This document shows, one piece after another, positions 1 through 6,302 of a stretch of DNA of 13,310 bases. The stretch covers positions 1-13,310 of the forward strand of contig JAMPFS010000068.1 of the NCBI GenBank assembly GCA_023664325.1. The letters are read 5' to 3'. Position numbers and translations under genes: made by a program. Position 1 is the stretch's first letter, and every line of letters starts with the position of its first letter. Source of the DNA: Clostridium sp. Its GTDB lineage: Bacteria; Bacillota; Clostridia; Lachnospirales; Lachnospiraceae. The notes beneath the pieces are model-generated. The model was given only the letters and a program-made list of their open reading frames with translations. It was not told the DNA's origin and searched no databases.

Positions 1-6
1 GCTTAC

Positions 7-35
7 ATTGTACCATTTTTTACTTTTTTGCAAAA
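7..35 (-). promoter_or_regulatory. Candidate sigma-A promoter reading out of the window's left edge
   Basis: On the minus strand an extended -10 (TGG followed by TACAAT, positions 7-15) lies 17 bases downstream of a weak -35-like TTTTGC (30-35). It sits directly after the truncated GIY-YIG gene and would drive whatever lies to the left of position 1. The -35 is poor and no downstream gene is visible, so this is tentative. Confidence 0.3.
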
Positions 36-40
36 GTTTC

Positions 41-394
41 TTACGCTGCAAGCAGCGGGGAATGTACCCATATGTTATTCAAATCCCTGCCAATAAAGAT
101 GACCGCCGTTGTCCAGTAATACTTTTCCTTTTCCGATTGGTAATCCCGTAAATGCTGTACCAATCTTTCTTTCACATTCTCTGCCTCTCCAATATACACA
201 GAATCCGAGCCATCATCCTCTTTGCAAAACAAAAAATAAACTCCGGCCTGCGTTATATCATCCCGATTGCAGGAAACTACTTCTATACGGGGTATTTTGA
301 TCGCTTTTCCATTCCAGTTCGACAGTTCCGCCGTAATCAGGCTGTCTGCACTTCCATTCACAAGAAACAATTCTATTGATTTTCCATATGCCAT
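41..394 (-). CDS. GIY-YIG nuclease-domain protein, apparently 3' truncated
   Basis: The predicted 117-residue protein carries the N-terminal half of a GIY-YIG domain: G51-V-Y53, then Y67-I-G69, with the expected arginine at R77 in an alpha-helical stretch (ENVKERLVQH). Proteins of this type, often with a C-terminal DUF4357 region, are usually near 300 residues and continue after the 'FIGRDLN' segment with a helix carrying the metal-binding glutamate. Here the frame leaves that pattern after about residue 106 and stops within 11 residues. None of the three minus-strand frames in 1-85 restores the expected helix. The start is supported by a GGAGAG ribosome binding site, and the gene begins 27 bases after the kinase stop, so it is probably on the same transcript. 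Without the catalytic glutamate it is unlikely to cut DNA. It may be a degraded gene or a genuine short variant. Confidence 0.65.
   Translation of the reverse strand: MAYGKSIELFLVNGSADSLITAELSNWNGKAIKIPRIEVVSCNRDDITQAGVYFLFCKEDDGSDSVYIGEAENVKERLVQHLRDYQSEKEKYYWTTAVIFIGRDLNNIWVHSPLLAA
44..57. repeat. Perfect 6-bp inverted repeat overlapping the end of the GIY-YIG ORF
   Basis: CGCTGC, two bases, then GCAGCG, immediately before the stop codon of the truncated ORF. There is no clear U-tract on either side, so I do not call it a terminator. It could mark a deletion or insertion junction. Confidence 0.35.
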
Positions 395-421
395 GCTATA
401 CTCTCCAATGTTCCTATATGT

Positions 422-3058
422 TTATTGTAAAAACCCAGCCAAAGTATCGGTCAGGGCTGCAACCTCCACCGGCTTTGCAACATGGGCATCCATCCCCGCT
501 GCAAACGCTTCCGCCTTATCCTCCTCAAAAGCATTTGCCGTCATCGCAATGACAGGAATGGCAGCGAGCTTTTTATCTTCCAGCGCACGAATCGCTCTTG
601 TCGCCTCATATCCATTCATCACAGGCATCTGTACATCCATAAGGACGGCGAAATAATATCCGGGTTCGGATTTTTTCAACATATCCACAGCTTCCTGTCC
701 GTTTGCCGCCACGTCTAACTGTATGCCCTGGCTGCCCAGAATTTCCACCATAATCTCTGCATTCAGCTCTACATCCTCTGCCATAAGTAGCCTTATGCCT
801 TCAAGCTGCGATGTTTTCTCCTCGGAAGGCGTTTCTGCTTCCCCGCCGTCTACCGTCTTTAGCAGCATATTCCGCAGTGTTGACAAAAACAGCGGCTTTT
901 GTATGAACCCGGTGATGCCCGCCTGTCTTGCCTCGTCCTCTGCCTCCGTATAGTCATACGCAGTCAGGATGTAGATCGGTGCCTCATTTCCGGGAATCTT
1001 CCTGATTTTGCGTGCCACATCAATTCCATTGATATCCGGAATCTGCCAGTCAATAATATATGCGTAATACGGCCGGCCACTCTCAATGCCGCTTTCCGCT
1101 TTTAAAACTGCCTCCCTGCCGGACAGTGTCCAATCCGGTTCCATGCCGATTTTCTCCAACATTTTTGATACGCTGCTGCATACTTCAAAATCATCATCTA
1201 CAACCATCGCCTTATAGCCAAGAAGCTGTTCAATCTGCGGTTCAAACATCGTTTTATCCGCAAGCTTAAGCGGCAGCGAAATCACAAATTCCGTTCCCTT
1301 GCCAAGCTCGCTTTCCACGCGGATCGTACCGCCCATCATCTCTACAATGTTCTTCGTAATCGCAAGCCCCAGCCCTGTCCCCTGGATTTTGCTGACAGTA
1401 GAACTGTGCTCACGGCTGAACACATCAAATACATGGGGCAGATACTCTTCACTCATGCCGATACCGGTGTCCTTAACCGATATTTCATAATTTCCGACTG
1501 TCGGATCCTCCGAGGCAAGCTCCCGGATCAAAAGCGTGACACTGCCTCCCACATTTGTATACTTTACCGCATTGCCTAAAATATTGATCAAAACCTGGTT
1601 GAGCCTTAGGGAATCCACAATGATATCCTCATGCTCGATGTTGCTCGTTTCCACGAAAAACTCCAGACTCTTTGCATTCATCTGGGAACTCACCATATTG
1701 ACCAGATTGTGCATAACGACTGACAGACTGCACTCCTGCTCCTGAAGCTGGATTTTCCCGCTCTCAATTTTGGACATATCGAGGATATCATTGATCAGTG
1801 ACAGCAAATGATTACTTGAGGAGGCAATTTTGTTTAAACAGTCCTGCACTTTTTCCCGGTTTCCAATATGCGAATTTGCAATCACGGTAAAACCGATAAT
1901 GGCATTCATCGGCGTGCGGATATCGTGGGACATATTGGAAAGGAACTCCGATTTTGCCCTGTTTGCGCGCTCTGCCGCATCCTTTGCCTCCCGCAGCATT
2001 TCGTTATATTCCTCCAGCTTCCGGTTTGCCTCCTGCTGCTGGCTGATCATCTGCCTGTCGGCATTTCTTTTTACGGAAGAACGGAAGATAAAGCCAAACA
2101 AACCGGCCATAACCAGCGCAACCACCAGAAAATAACCGATGGTTATCACCAAATAACTGCCCGTATTCGTACTCAGGACTTTCGTCGGGACAAATAAGAG
2201 CAAGGAATTTTTTGTAAGCCCCGCCATGCTGACAAAATAATTCGTTCCGTCAGGATAAACAAATTCCATACACCGGACGGACTGGTGAATCAGCGCATCC
2301 TGCAAATCCTTGGCTGTTCCCCCGCGGATATATCTGCATTCGTTAAGTGTTTCCATAATATCATCGGTTTCAATAAACCGTTTTCCAAAAGTATGCTGGT
2401 AGATACGCTTATTGTCCGGCCGGACCAGATAAGTCATGCAGTTCTCTCCAAAACCGGAAATGTTAATCATCTCCTGCACTTTTTCCATATTCACGGCAAC
2501 CGCTACAAAAGAAAGGGTAATCCCCGTATCCCCTATCACATAAGGCTCCGGCAGCCTTTGCACGCAACACAGATAGGTATTCACCGTGTCATATGGAAGT
2601 GTCATAATGCCGCCTTCCGTGTCCCAGCTTCCCTCGGGATTGGCCAGCCCTGTCCATTTTCCGGTTCTCGTTGCCGTATAGTAATTGACATCTTTATCAA
2701 ACGCTATGATAACACTATCCTTATCCAGTGCTGTCTCTGACAGCTCCTTTAACACTGCGGACAATTCCTCTGTATCGGTAATATCGCTGTTATACATATA
2801 TGAGGTTACCATCTTCACGTTTTCTTTCGCCGTCTCCGTGATAGTGTCAACCTGATCCGCCACTTTCTGCGTGATTTCCGTAAGGTGAGAACTTCTCTCC
2901 TTAAACAGCTGCTCCTGTATATAGGAATAATAAAATACCGTGCTGCATACCATCACAAGAAAAACAAGTGCCGGCACAACGGCATCCCCGATCTTCCTGC
3001 CTTTTTTGAAGTTCTTTTCCTGTTCCTTAAGGATTTCCTCACGCCAAATATCCGCCAT
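422..3058 (-). CDS. Hybrid sensor histidine kinase with two receiver domains
   Basis: This 878-residue membrane kinase has a short cytoplasmic N-terminus, TM1 at about 27-45, an extracytoplasmic sensor of about 255 residues, TM2 at about 302-325 and a coiled-coil linker (about 335-368). A HisKA domain follows with phospho-acceptor H378 in SNMSHDIRTPMN. The ATPase domain shows the N box around N495, DTGIGM at 530-535 and GTGLGL at 560-565. Receiver 1 (about 615-737) has acidic D621-D623, phospho-acceptor D670 and K721. Receiver 2 (about 754-878) has E761/D762, D808 and K862. Both receivers look intact. There is no Hpt domain and no DNA-binding output, so phosphate presumably passes to a partner encoded elsewhere. 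The start is fixed by AAGGAGG overlapping the stop codon of the upstream sugar-binding protein, which implies translational coupling. I infer that the kinase reads sugar occupancy through that lipoprotein. Confidence 0.93.
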   Translation of the reverse strand: MADIWREEILKEQEKNFKKGRKIGDAVVPALVFLVMVCSTVFYYSYIQEQLFKERSSHLTEITQKVADQVDTITETAKENVKMVTSYMYNSDITDTEELSAVLKELSETALDKDSVIIAFDKDVNYYTATRTGKWTGLANPEGSWDTEGGIMTLPYDTVNTYLCCVQRLPEPYVIGDTGITLSFVAVAVNMEKVQEMINISGFGENCMTYLVRPDNKRIYQHTFGKRFIETDDIMETLNECRYIRGGTAKDLQDALIHQSVRCMEFVYPDGTNYFVSMAGLTKNSLLLFVPTKVLSTNTGSYLVITIGYFLVVALVMAGLFGFIFRSSVKRNADRQMISQQQEANRKLEEYNEMLREAKDAAERANRAKSEFLSNMSHDIRTPMNAIIGFTVIANSHIGNREKVQDCLNKIASSSNHLLSLINDILDMSKIESGKIQLQEQECSLSVVMHNLVNMVSSQMNAKSLEFFVETSNIEHEDIIVDSLRLNQVLINILGNAVKYTNVGGSVTLLIRELASEDPTVGNYEISVKDTGIGMSEEYLPHVFDVFSREHSSTVSKIQGTGLGLAITKNIVEMMGGTIRVESELGKGTEFVISLPLKLADKTMFEPQIEQLLGYKAMVVDDDFEVCSSVSKMLEKIGMEPDWTLSGREAVLKAESGIESGRPYYAYIIDWQIPDINGIDVARKIRKIPGNEAPIYILTAYDYTEAEDEARQAGITGFIQKPLFLSTLRNMLLKTVDGGEAETPSEEKTSQLEGIRLLMAEDVELNAEIMVEILGSQGIQLDVAANGQEAVDMLKKSEPGYYFAVLMDVQMPVMNGYEATRAIRALEDKKLAAIPVIAMTANAFEEDKAEAFAAGMDAHVAKPVEVAALTDTLAGFLQ

Positions 3059-3067
3059 ATATCCTCC

Positions 3068-4405
3068 TTATTTCAATGCTTCCTCAAACAGCCTGTTCAG
3101 CTCGTCTTCTGCCTCCCTTGCCGCAGTCTCCACATCCGTGCCGTTTTGTATAATATCCTGAAACATGCTCTCAATGGCACCGCTGCTGGTTATAATTCCT
3201 GACTGTACATTTGGTCCATGCTCAAAGCCCAACGCCATGCCATTTAACATTGCCTCCCGAATGACAGACTCCTCCTCGGCAAACTGCTTGCGGACATCAT
3301 TGCTCTGATACTGCTCTGTACTGGAAATTCCGCGAATGGACGGCAGCATTCCGACCGGAACCGAATCCAGAAAGTCGATATAGTTTTCCTCCTCAAAAAG
3401 AAATTCCAGAAATTTATTGCAGATTTCCACATTTTTGGCATCCTTATACAGAACAAGAGGAATATGGGAAACGACTGCGCTGTAATAATCATCCTCCTGA
3501 TCCATCCGCGGAAGCGGTGCGCAGGAAATGGAGGCCAGCAGATCTTCCCTGCTTCCGGCAACTCCCGAAATATGAAAACCGGAATTAAAATCAAAAGCCG
3601 TCTTCCCCTCATAAAAAAGTGCCGCCTGTTCCAACACCGTATCATCTACCGTCTCCTTAGGGGAACAATTCTCATACATCTTCACCCAGTAGCGAATGCC
3701 CTCAAGTGCAAGGTCACTGGTCAGATTTGCCGTCATATCTTCATTTAAAAGGCTTCCCCCTCCGGACCGCACATACATATGCAGATTGATAGCGGACACA
3801 AAATCATTCGGGCTCATGGAGACCGGACAGCCGTAAATTCCCTGCCCCTCATCTGTCACCGCACATGCCGCCTCATAAAGTTCTTCCCATGTAGACGGAA
3901 CAGCAATCCCTCTTGCTTCCAGTAAATCCTTCCGGTACCACATCACATAGGCATGGGAATAGTAGGGAATGCCGTAAACCTGCTCCCCATGTGTCAATTC
4001 AAGAAGCACATTATCGGAAAACCGATCCCTGCCGATAGCATCCACCACCACGTCCGCAGACTGCAAAATCCCGGCATTTACCAGTTCCTCCACCTCGTAC
4101 ATATTACAGGCAGTACTGATATCAGGAAGATCCCCGCTTTCCATTCCTTCTTTCCATCTGACCTTGAAATCCGGCCATGACATCGTTTCTATATTTATCT
4201 TAACATTGGGATATCTTTCCTCAAATTTTGCCACCGCTCTTCCCACTGCCTCCATCCTGGCACCCTGCACAAAGCTGTGCCAGAATGTAATTTCACCGCT
4301 TAAAGACTCGTCTGCCACCGTCTTTTCCCCATGTTCCGCCGTCCCGCATGACACGATACTGAAAGCCATTAGCATCATCAACAATAACGCAGCTATCTTT
4401 TTCAC
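3068..4405 (-). CDS. Extracellular sugar-binding lipoprotein (ABC solute-binding family 1)
   Basis: The 445-residue protein begins with a lipoprotein signal: MKK, a hydrophobic stretch, then the lipobox I17-V18-S19-C20. It should be anchored outside the membrane through C20. The body matches family 1 carbohydrate-binding proteins: 'EITFWHSF', a 'FEERYPNVKI' segment, 'LPDI', 'GIPYYSHAYVMWYRKDL' and 'PSTWEELYEAA'. The start codon is GTG at 4405, preceded by a GGGGGAG ribosome binding site. No permease or ATPase gene flanks it. Instead its stop codon overlaps the ribosome binding site of the hybrid kinase. Family membership is secure, but the ligand cannot be read from sequence. From the coupling I infer a sensory role, presenting ligand to the kinase. 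It could still feed a permease encoded elsewhere. Confidence 0.92.
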   Translation of the reverse strand: MKKIAALLLMMLMAFSIVSCGTAEHGEKTVADESLSGEITFWHSFVQGARMEAVGRAVAKFEERYPNVKINIETMSWPDFKVRWKEGMESGDLPDISTACNMYEVEELVNAGILQSADVVVDAIGRDRFSDNVLLELTHGEQVYGIPYYSHAYVMWYRKDLLEARGIAVPSTWEELYEAACAVTDEGQGIYGCPVSMSPNDFVSAINLHMYVRSGGGSLLNEDMTANLTSDLALEGIRYWVKMYENCSPKETVDDTVLEQAALFYEGKTAFDFNSGFHISGVAGSREDLLASISCAPLPRMDQEDDYYSAVVSHIPLVLYKDAKNVEICNKFLEFLFEEENYIDFLDSVPVGMLPSIRGISSTEQYQSNDVRKQFAEEESVIREAMLNGMALGFEHGPNVQSGIITSSGAIESMFQDIIQNGTDVETAAREAEDELNRLFEEALK

Positions 4406-4455
4406 CTTTTATCTCCCCCTCTTCTGATTCTATACGGTTCCACCCCGGTCACATT

Positions 4456-4484
4456 TATATAGTGGCTGCGAAACTCCTGTTCCA
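4456..4484 (-). promoter_or_regulatory. Weak candidate promoter for the sugar-binding protein/kinase operon
   Basis: On the minus strand TATATA (4456-4461) lies 17 bases after TGGAAC (about 4479-4484), about 50 bases before the GTG start. The -35 matches the consensus at only three positions. The operon may instead be read through from the gene upstream, since I see no terminator in 4406-4487. Confidence 0.25.
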
Positions 4485-4487
4485 GAT

Positions 4488-4802
4488 TCATCCGATTGCC
4501 TGCAATCCATGTTCCGCATACCATTCCCGGGTTTCCTTGATACAATCTTCTTTCTCTCCATCCATATCAAGTGTCCACTCCGCAAGCAAATTAAGATACT
4601 GCGGATTCATTTCCGTTATCTGTGGAACGGCCATGGATAATACACATAATGCATCTTCCCCATCTTTTGAAAATACTCCATGTTGATTTTCCAAAATGCC
4701 ATACTTTTGTGCATGTTCCCGCATCGGCTGCAATAATTCATCCTCTGTATAACCAGCTTTTTCTATTCTGTCCTTATCAAATACAAATGTTAGTGTTACC
4801 AT
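4488..4802 (-). CDS. Conserved-looking small protein of unknown function, 104 residues
   Basis: I do not recognise a named family. The protein is soluble and acidic with no signal peptide or membrane segment. It starts with a short beta-like stretch (VTLTFVFDKD), followed by 'GYTEDELLQPMREHAQKYG' and a C-terminal amphipathic helix rich in Glu, Lys and Trp. Two cysteines (C53 and C87) are far apart and form no obvious metal site. The gene has a clean start: AAAGGAG about 9 bases before ATG and a strong extended -10 promoter further upstream, so it is probably expressed. It ends 82 bases before the sugar-binding protein gene on the same strand with no terminator between them, so co-transcription with the sensor pair is possible. 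Confidence 0.75.
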   Translation of the reverse strand: MVTLTFVFDKDRIEKAGYTEDELLQPMREHAQKYGILENQHGVFSKDGEDALCVLSMAVPQITEMNPQYLNLLAEWTLDMDGEKEDCIKETREWYAEHGLQAIG

Positions 4803-4858
4803 TTGATCTTGCTCCTTTCCGAAAAATATTTCCGTTCGTTTTTTCCTGTTTTTGTTTC

Positions 4859-4886
4859 ATTATACCAAAGATATCGGAACTTTCAA
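4859..4886 (-). promoter_or_regulatory. Strong sigma-A promoter of the 104-residue protein gene
   Basis: TTGAAA (4881-4886) and TATAAT (4859-4864) are separated by 16 bases. TGG directly precedes the -10, giving an extended -10. It lies about 56 bases upstream of the ATG at 4802. Confidence 0.75.
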
Positions 4887-4988
4887 GATTGAAAGATATT
4901 TAAAAAGGTTTTCACCTCATGGAAACTTTTCAAGGCAACCGCAGCACCCTGTTGCATTTACTATCCGCTCGATAACAAAAACAAGCAC

Positions 4989-5023
4989 AAAAAAGCATCC
5001 GGATGATTTATTTTCCAAATGCT
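4989..5023 (-). terminator. Rho-independent terminator downstream of the Uma2 gene
   Basis: On the minus strand AGCATTTGG pairs with CCGGATGCT (5015-5023 with 4994-5002, including two G-U pairs), loop of 12, followed by six T residues. It lies about 130 bases after the Uma2 stop codon, beyond two other hairpins. Confidence 0.7.
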
Positions 5024-5041
5024 TTCTATAAATCGCTATGT

Positions 5042-5092
5042 TATACTCGCGAACGAAATTAATTGCCGAATTCAATATTTCACCGCGGTATA
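5042..5092. repeat. Large imperfect hairpin, 51 bp, in the Uma2 3' region
   Basis: TATAC (5042-5046) pairs with GTATA (5088-5092). After a one-base bulge CGCG (5048-5051) pairs with CGCG (5084-5087), then GAAAT (5055-5059) with ATTTC (5077-5081), with an AATT/AATT tip. It is adjacent to a second hairpin and upstream of the terminator. It could be a mobile palindromic repeat or a transcript 3'-end structure. Confidence 0.55.
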
Positions 5093-5095
5093 TGC

Positions 5096-5138
5096 AGTTA
5101 AACTAAGCATTTGCCTTCGGCAAATACTAAGGTTAACT
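5096..5138. repeat. Symmetric two-tier hairpin, 43 bp, in the Uma2 3' region
   Basis: The inner stem ATTTGCC/GGCAAAT (5109-5115 with 5119-5125, loop TTC) and the outer stem AGTTAA/TTAACT (5096-5101 with 5133-5138) share exactly the same centre, 5117. The two 7-base sides of the internal loop read ACTAAGC and ACTAAGG, nearly identical in the same strand sense. There is no U-tract on the minus strand, so I do not call it a terminator. Confidence 0.6.
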
Positions 5139-5155
5139 AGTATATTTTTGATGAA

Positions 5156-5689
5156 CTATTCTACATTAATAGTAAATCCCTCATATATTCCTACTGGTAC
5201 ATCCTCTCCAAAATTATATTGTTCTACTGCATCCTTCTCAAATCCATAAGTCATTATTATCCGCTTATCCGAATCAACAATCCAGTATTCCCTGACTCCG
5301 GCTATACGATACTTAAACAATTTTGTCATATAATCTCTTGATTTACTACTAGGCGATACAATTTCAATTATCCAATCAGGCGCACCATGACAGCCCTTTT
5401 CATCTAATTTTGTGAGATCACAGATTACAGATATATCTGGTTCATAATAGTTAATGTCATCATTATTCAAAAATACAGCAAATGGCGCTGCCAACACTTG
5501 ACAAATCCCCTCTCTGCTATCAATATAATTGGCAATTATCTGATGAAGTCTGCTGCTTATTCTCTGATGTGTCCAGCTCGGAGGAGCCATATAATATATT
5601 TTTCCATCAATCAACTCAGCCCGTTCCCCATCTGGCAAAGCGTAAATATCATCAATTGTATATACATCTTCTTTTCCTAAAGCATCCAT
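5156..5689 (-). CDS. Uma2-family (DUF820) putative restriction-endonuclease-fold protein
   Basis: From the ATG at 5689 the protein is 177 residues, close to the family's usual 180-190. Recognisable landmarks are 'ERAELIDGKIYYMAPPS' (E25), 'YEPDISVICD' (P84-D85), 'PDWIIEIVSPSS' (E109) and 'TKLFKYRIAGVREYWIVD' (K123 region). These correspond to the PD-(D/E)XK-like core of the family. Nuclease fold is established for the family, but the biological role is not; members are common in cyanobacteria and occasional in Firmicutes. I chose this start because GGAGGTG sits 6 bases upstream. The longer reading to 5743 begins with TTG inside the promoter -35. It lies 78 bases after ilvN, with its own promoter and terminator, and is not functionally tied to the ilv genes. 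Confidence 0.88.
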   Translation of the reverse strand: MDALGKEDVYTIDDIYALPDGERAELIDGKIYYMAPPSWTHQRISSRLHQIIANYIDSREGICQVLAAPFAVFLNNDDINYYEPDISVICDLTKLDEKGCHGAPDWIIEIVSPSSKSRDYMTKLFKYRIAGVREYWIVDSDKRIIMTYGFEKDAVEQYNFGEDVPVGIYEGFTINVE

Positions 5690-5714
5690 CTTTAACACCT
5701 CCGCTTCTGATTCT

Positions 5715-5743
5715 ATTATACGCAATTTTGACAGATAATACAA
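5715..5743 (-). promoter_or_regulatory. Sigma-A promoter of the Uma2 gene
   Basis: TTGTAT (5738-5743), a 17-base spacer and a perfect TATAAT (5715-5720) on the minus strand, about 26 bases before the chosen ATG. It rules out the longer ORF start. Confidence 0.7.
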
Positions 5744-5767
5744 TTATTTTCCACCATTTGAAGATCT

Positions 5768-6274
5768 CTATTTTTCCGCACTGGAAATCGCCTCCACTGC
5801 CACGCTTCCACCGCGAACCACCTCAATCCGGTTCGGGAACGTCTGGTTAAACAGGGCAATCATATCGTTATTTTTCACCTCTGTCTGTACACACTCGACC
5901 AAAACGGATTTTTTGCTGTAATCCGTTACCTTCATTTCAAATGCCTGCACAATACGGAAAATCTCTTCCTTATCCTTATCTGAGCAGCTATTGATTTTAA
6001 TAAATAAAATCTCCTTTTTATGGATTGGGATATCGGTAAAATCCAACACCTTAATCACTTCAATGCTGCGGTTTAACTGCTTTTTTATCTGCTCAAACGT
6101 GATGTCATCACAGGTCAGCCCGATTGTCATTCGGGACATGCTTGTGTCCTCTGTTTCACCCACCGTTAAGCTGTCTAAGTTATAAGATTTACCGGAAAAC
6201 AAACCGGAAATTTTTGCCAGCACACCAATCTGATTCTCTACATACAGGGAAATCCATCTTTTCTTCATATTCAT
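5768..6274 (-). CDS. ilvN: Acetolactate synthase small (regulatory) subunit
   Basis: This 168-residue protein is the regulatory partner of the adjacent large subunit in the first common step of valine, leucine and isoleucine synthesis. The N-terminal ACT domain (about residues 6-80) starts 'RWISLYVENQIGVLAKISGLFSG', the classic ligand-binding loop, and continues with 'YNLDSLTVGETED' and 'MTIGL'. The C-terminal domain has 'NRIEVVRGGSVA', also typical. Length matches the family (160-175). In other bacteria this subunit confers feedback inhibition by branched-chain amino acids. The gene lies 28 bases after ilvB with GGAGG upstream. Two in-frame ATGs (6274 and 6268) are possible. IlvH and IlvN are naming alternatives for the same role. 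Confidence 0.95.
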   Translation of the reverse strand: MNMKKRWISLYVENQIGVLAKISGLFSGKSYNLDSLTVGETEDTSMSRMTIGLTCDDITFEQIKKQLNRSIEVIKVLDFTDIPIHKKEILFIKINSCSDKDKEEIFRIVQAFEMKVTDYSKKSVLVECVQTEVKNNDMIALFNQTFPNRIEVVRGGSVAVEAISSAEK

Positions 6275-6302
6275 GCTTTTTCGCCTCCAAACTTTTAATT
6301 TT

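Larger units (their letters stand above)
4803..5155. other. 353-base gap between the Uma2 and 104-residue genes
   Basis: Read right to left it holds the two large hairpins (5138-5042), the intrinsic terminator (5023-4989), about 100 bases in which I see nothing, and the extended -10 promoter and ribosome binding site of the 104-residue gene. I find no convincing ORF with a ribosome binding site on either strand. Confidence 0.6.

Noticed and set aside
1830..2135. Plus-strand ORFs of about 100 codons across the kinase gene
   Set aside because: They are shadows of the kinase reading frame on the opposite strand, with no promoter or ribosome binding site.
4421..5714. Shared 11-mer (AGAATCAGAAG on the minus strand) just before the ribosome binding sites of the sugar-binding protein gene (4421-4431) and the Uma2 gene (5704-5714)
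   Set aside because: Repeated 11-mers are expected by chance in a window this size, and the surrounding promoter spacing differs.
5690..5743. N-terminal extension of the Uma2 protein by 18 residues
   Set aside because: It would start with TTG inside the -35 element and run through the -10; the ATG at 5689 has a proper ribosome binding site.
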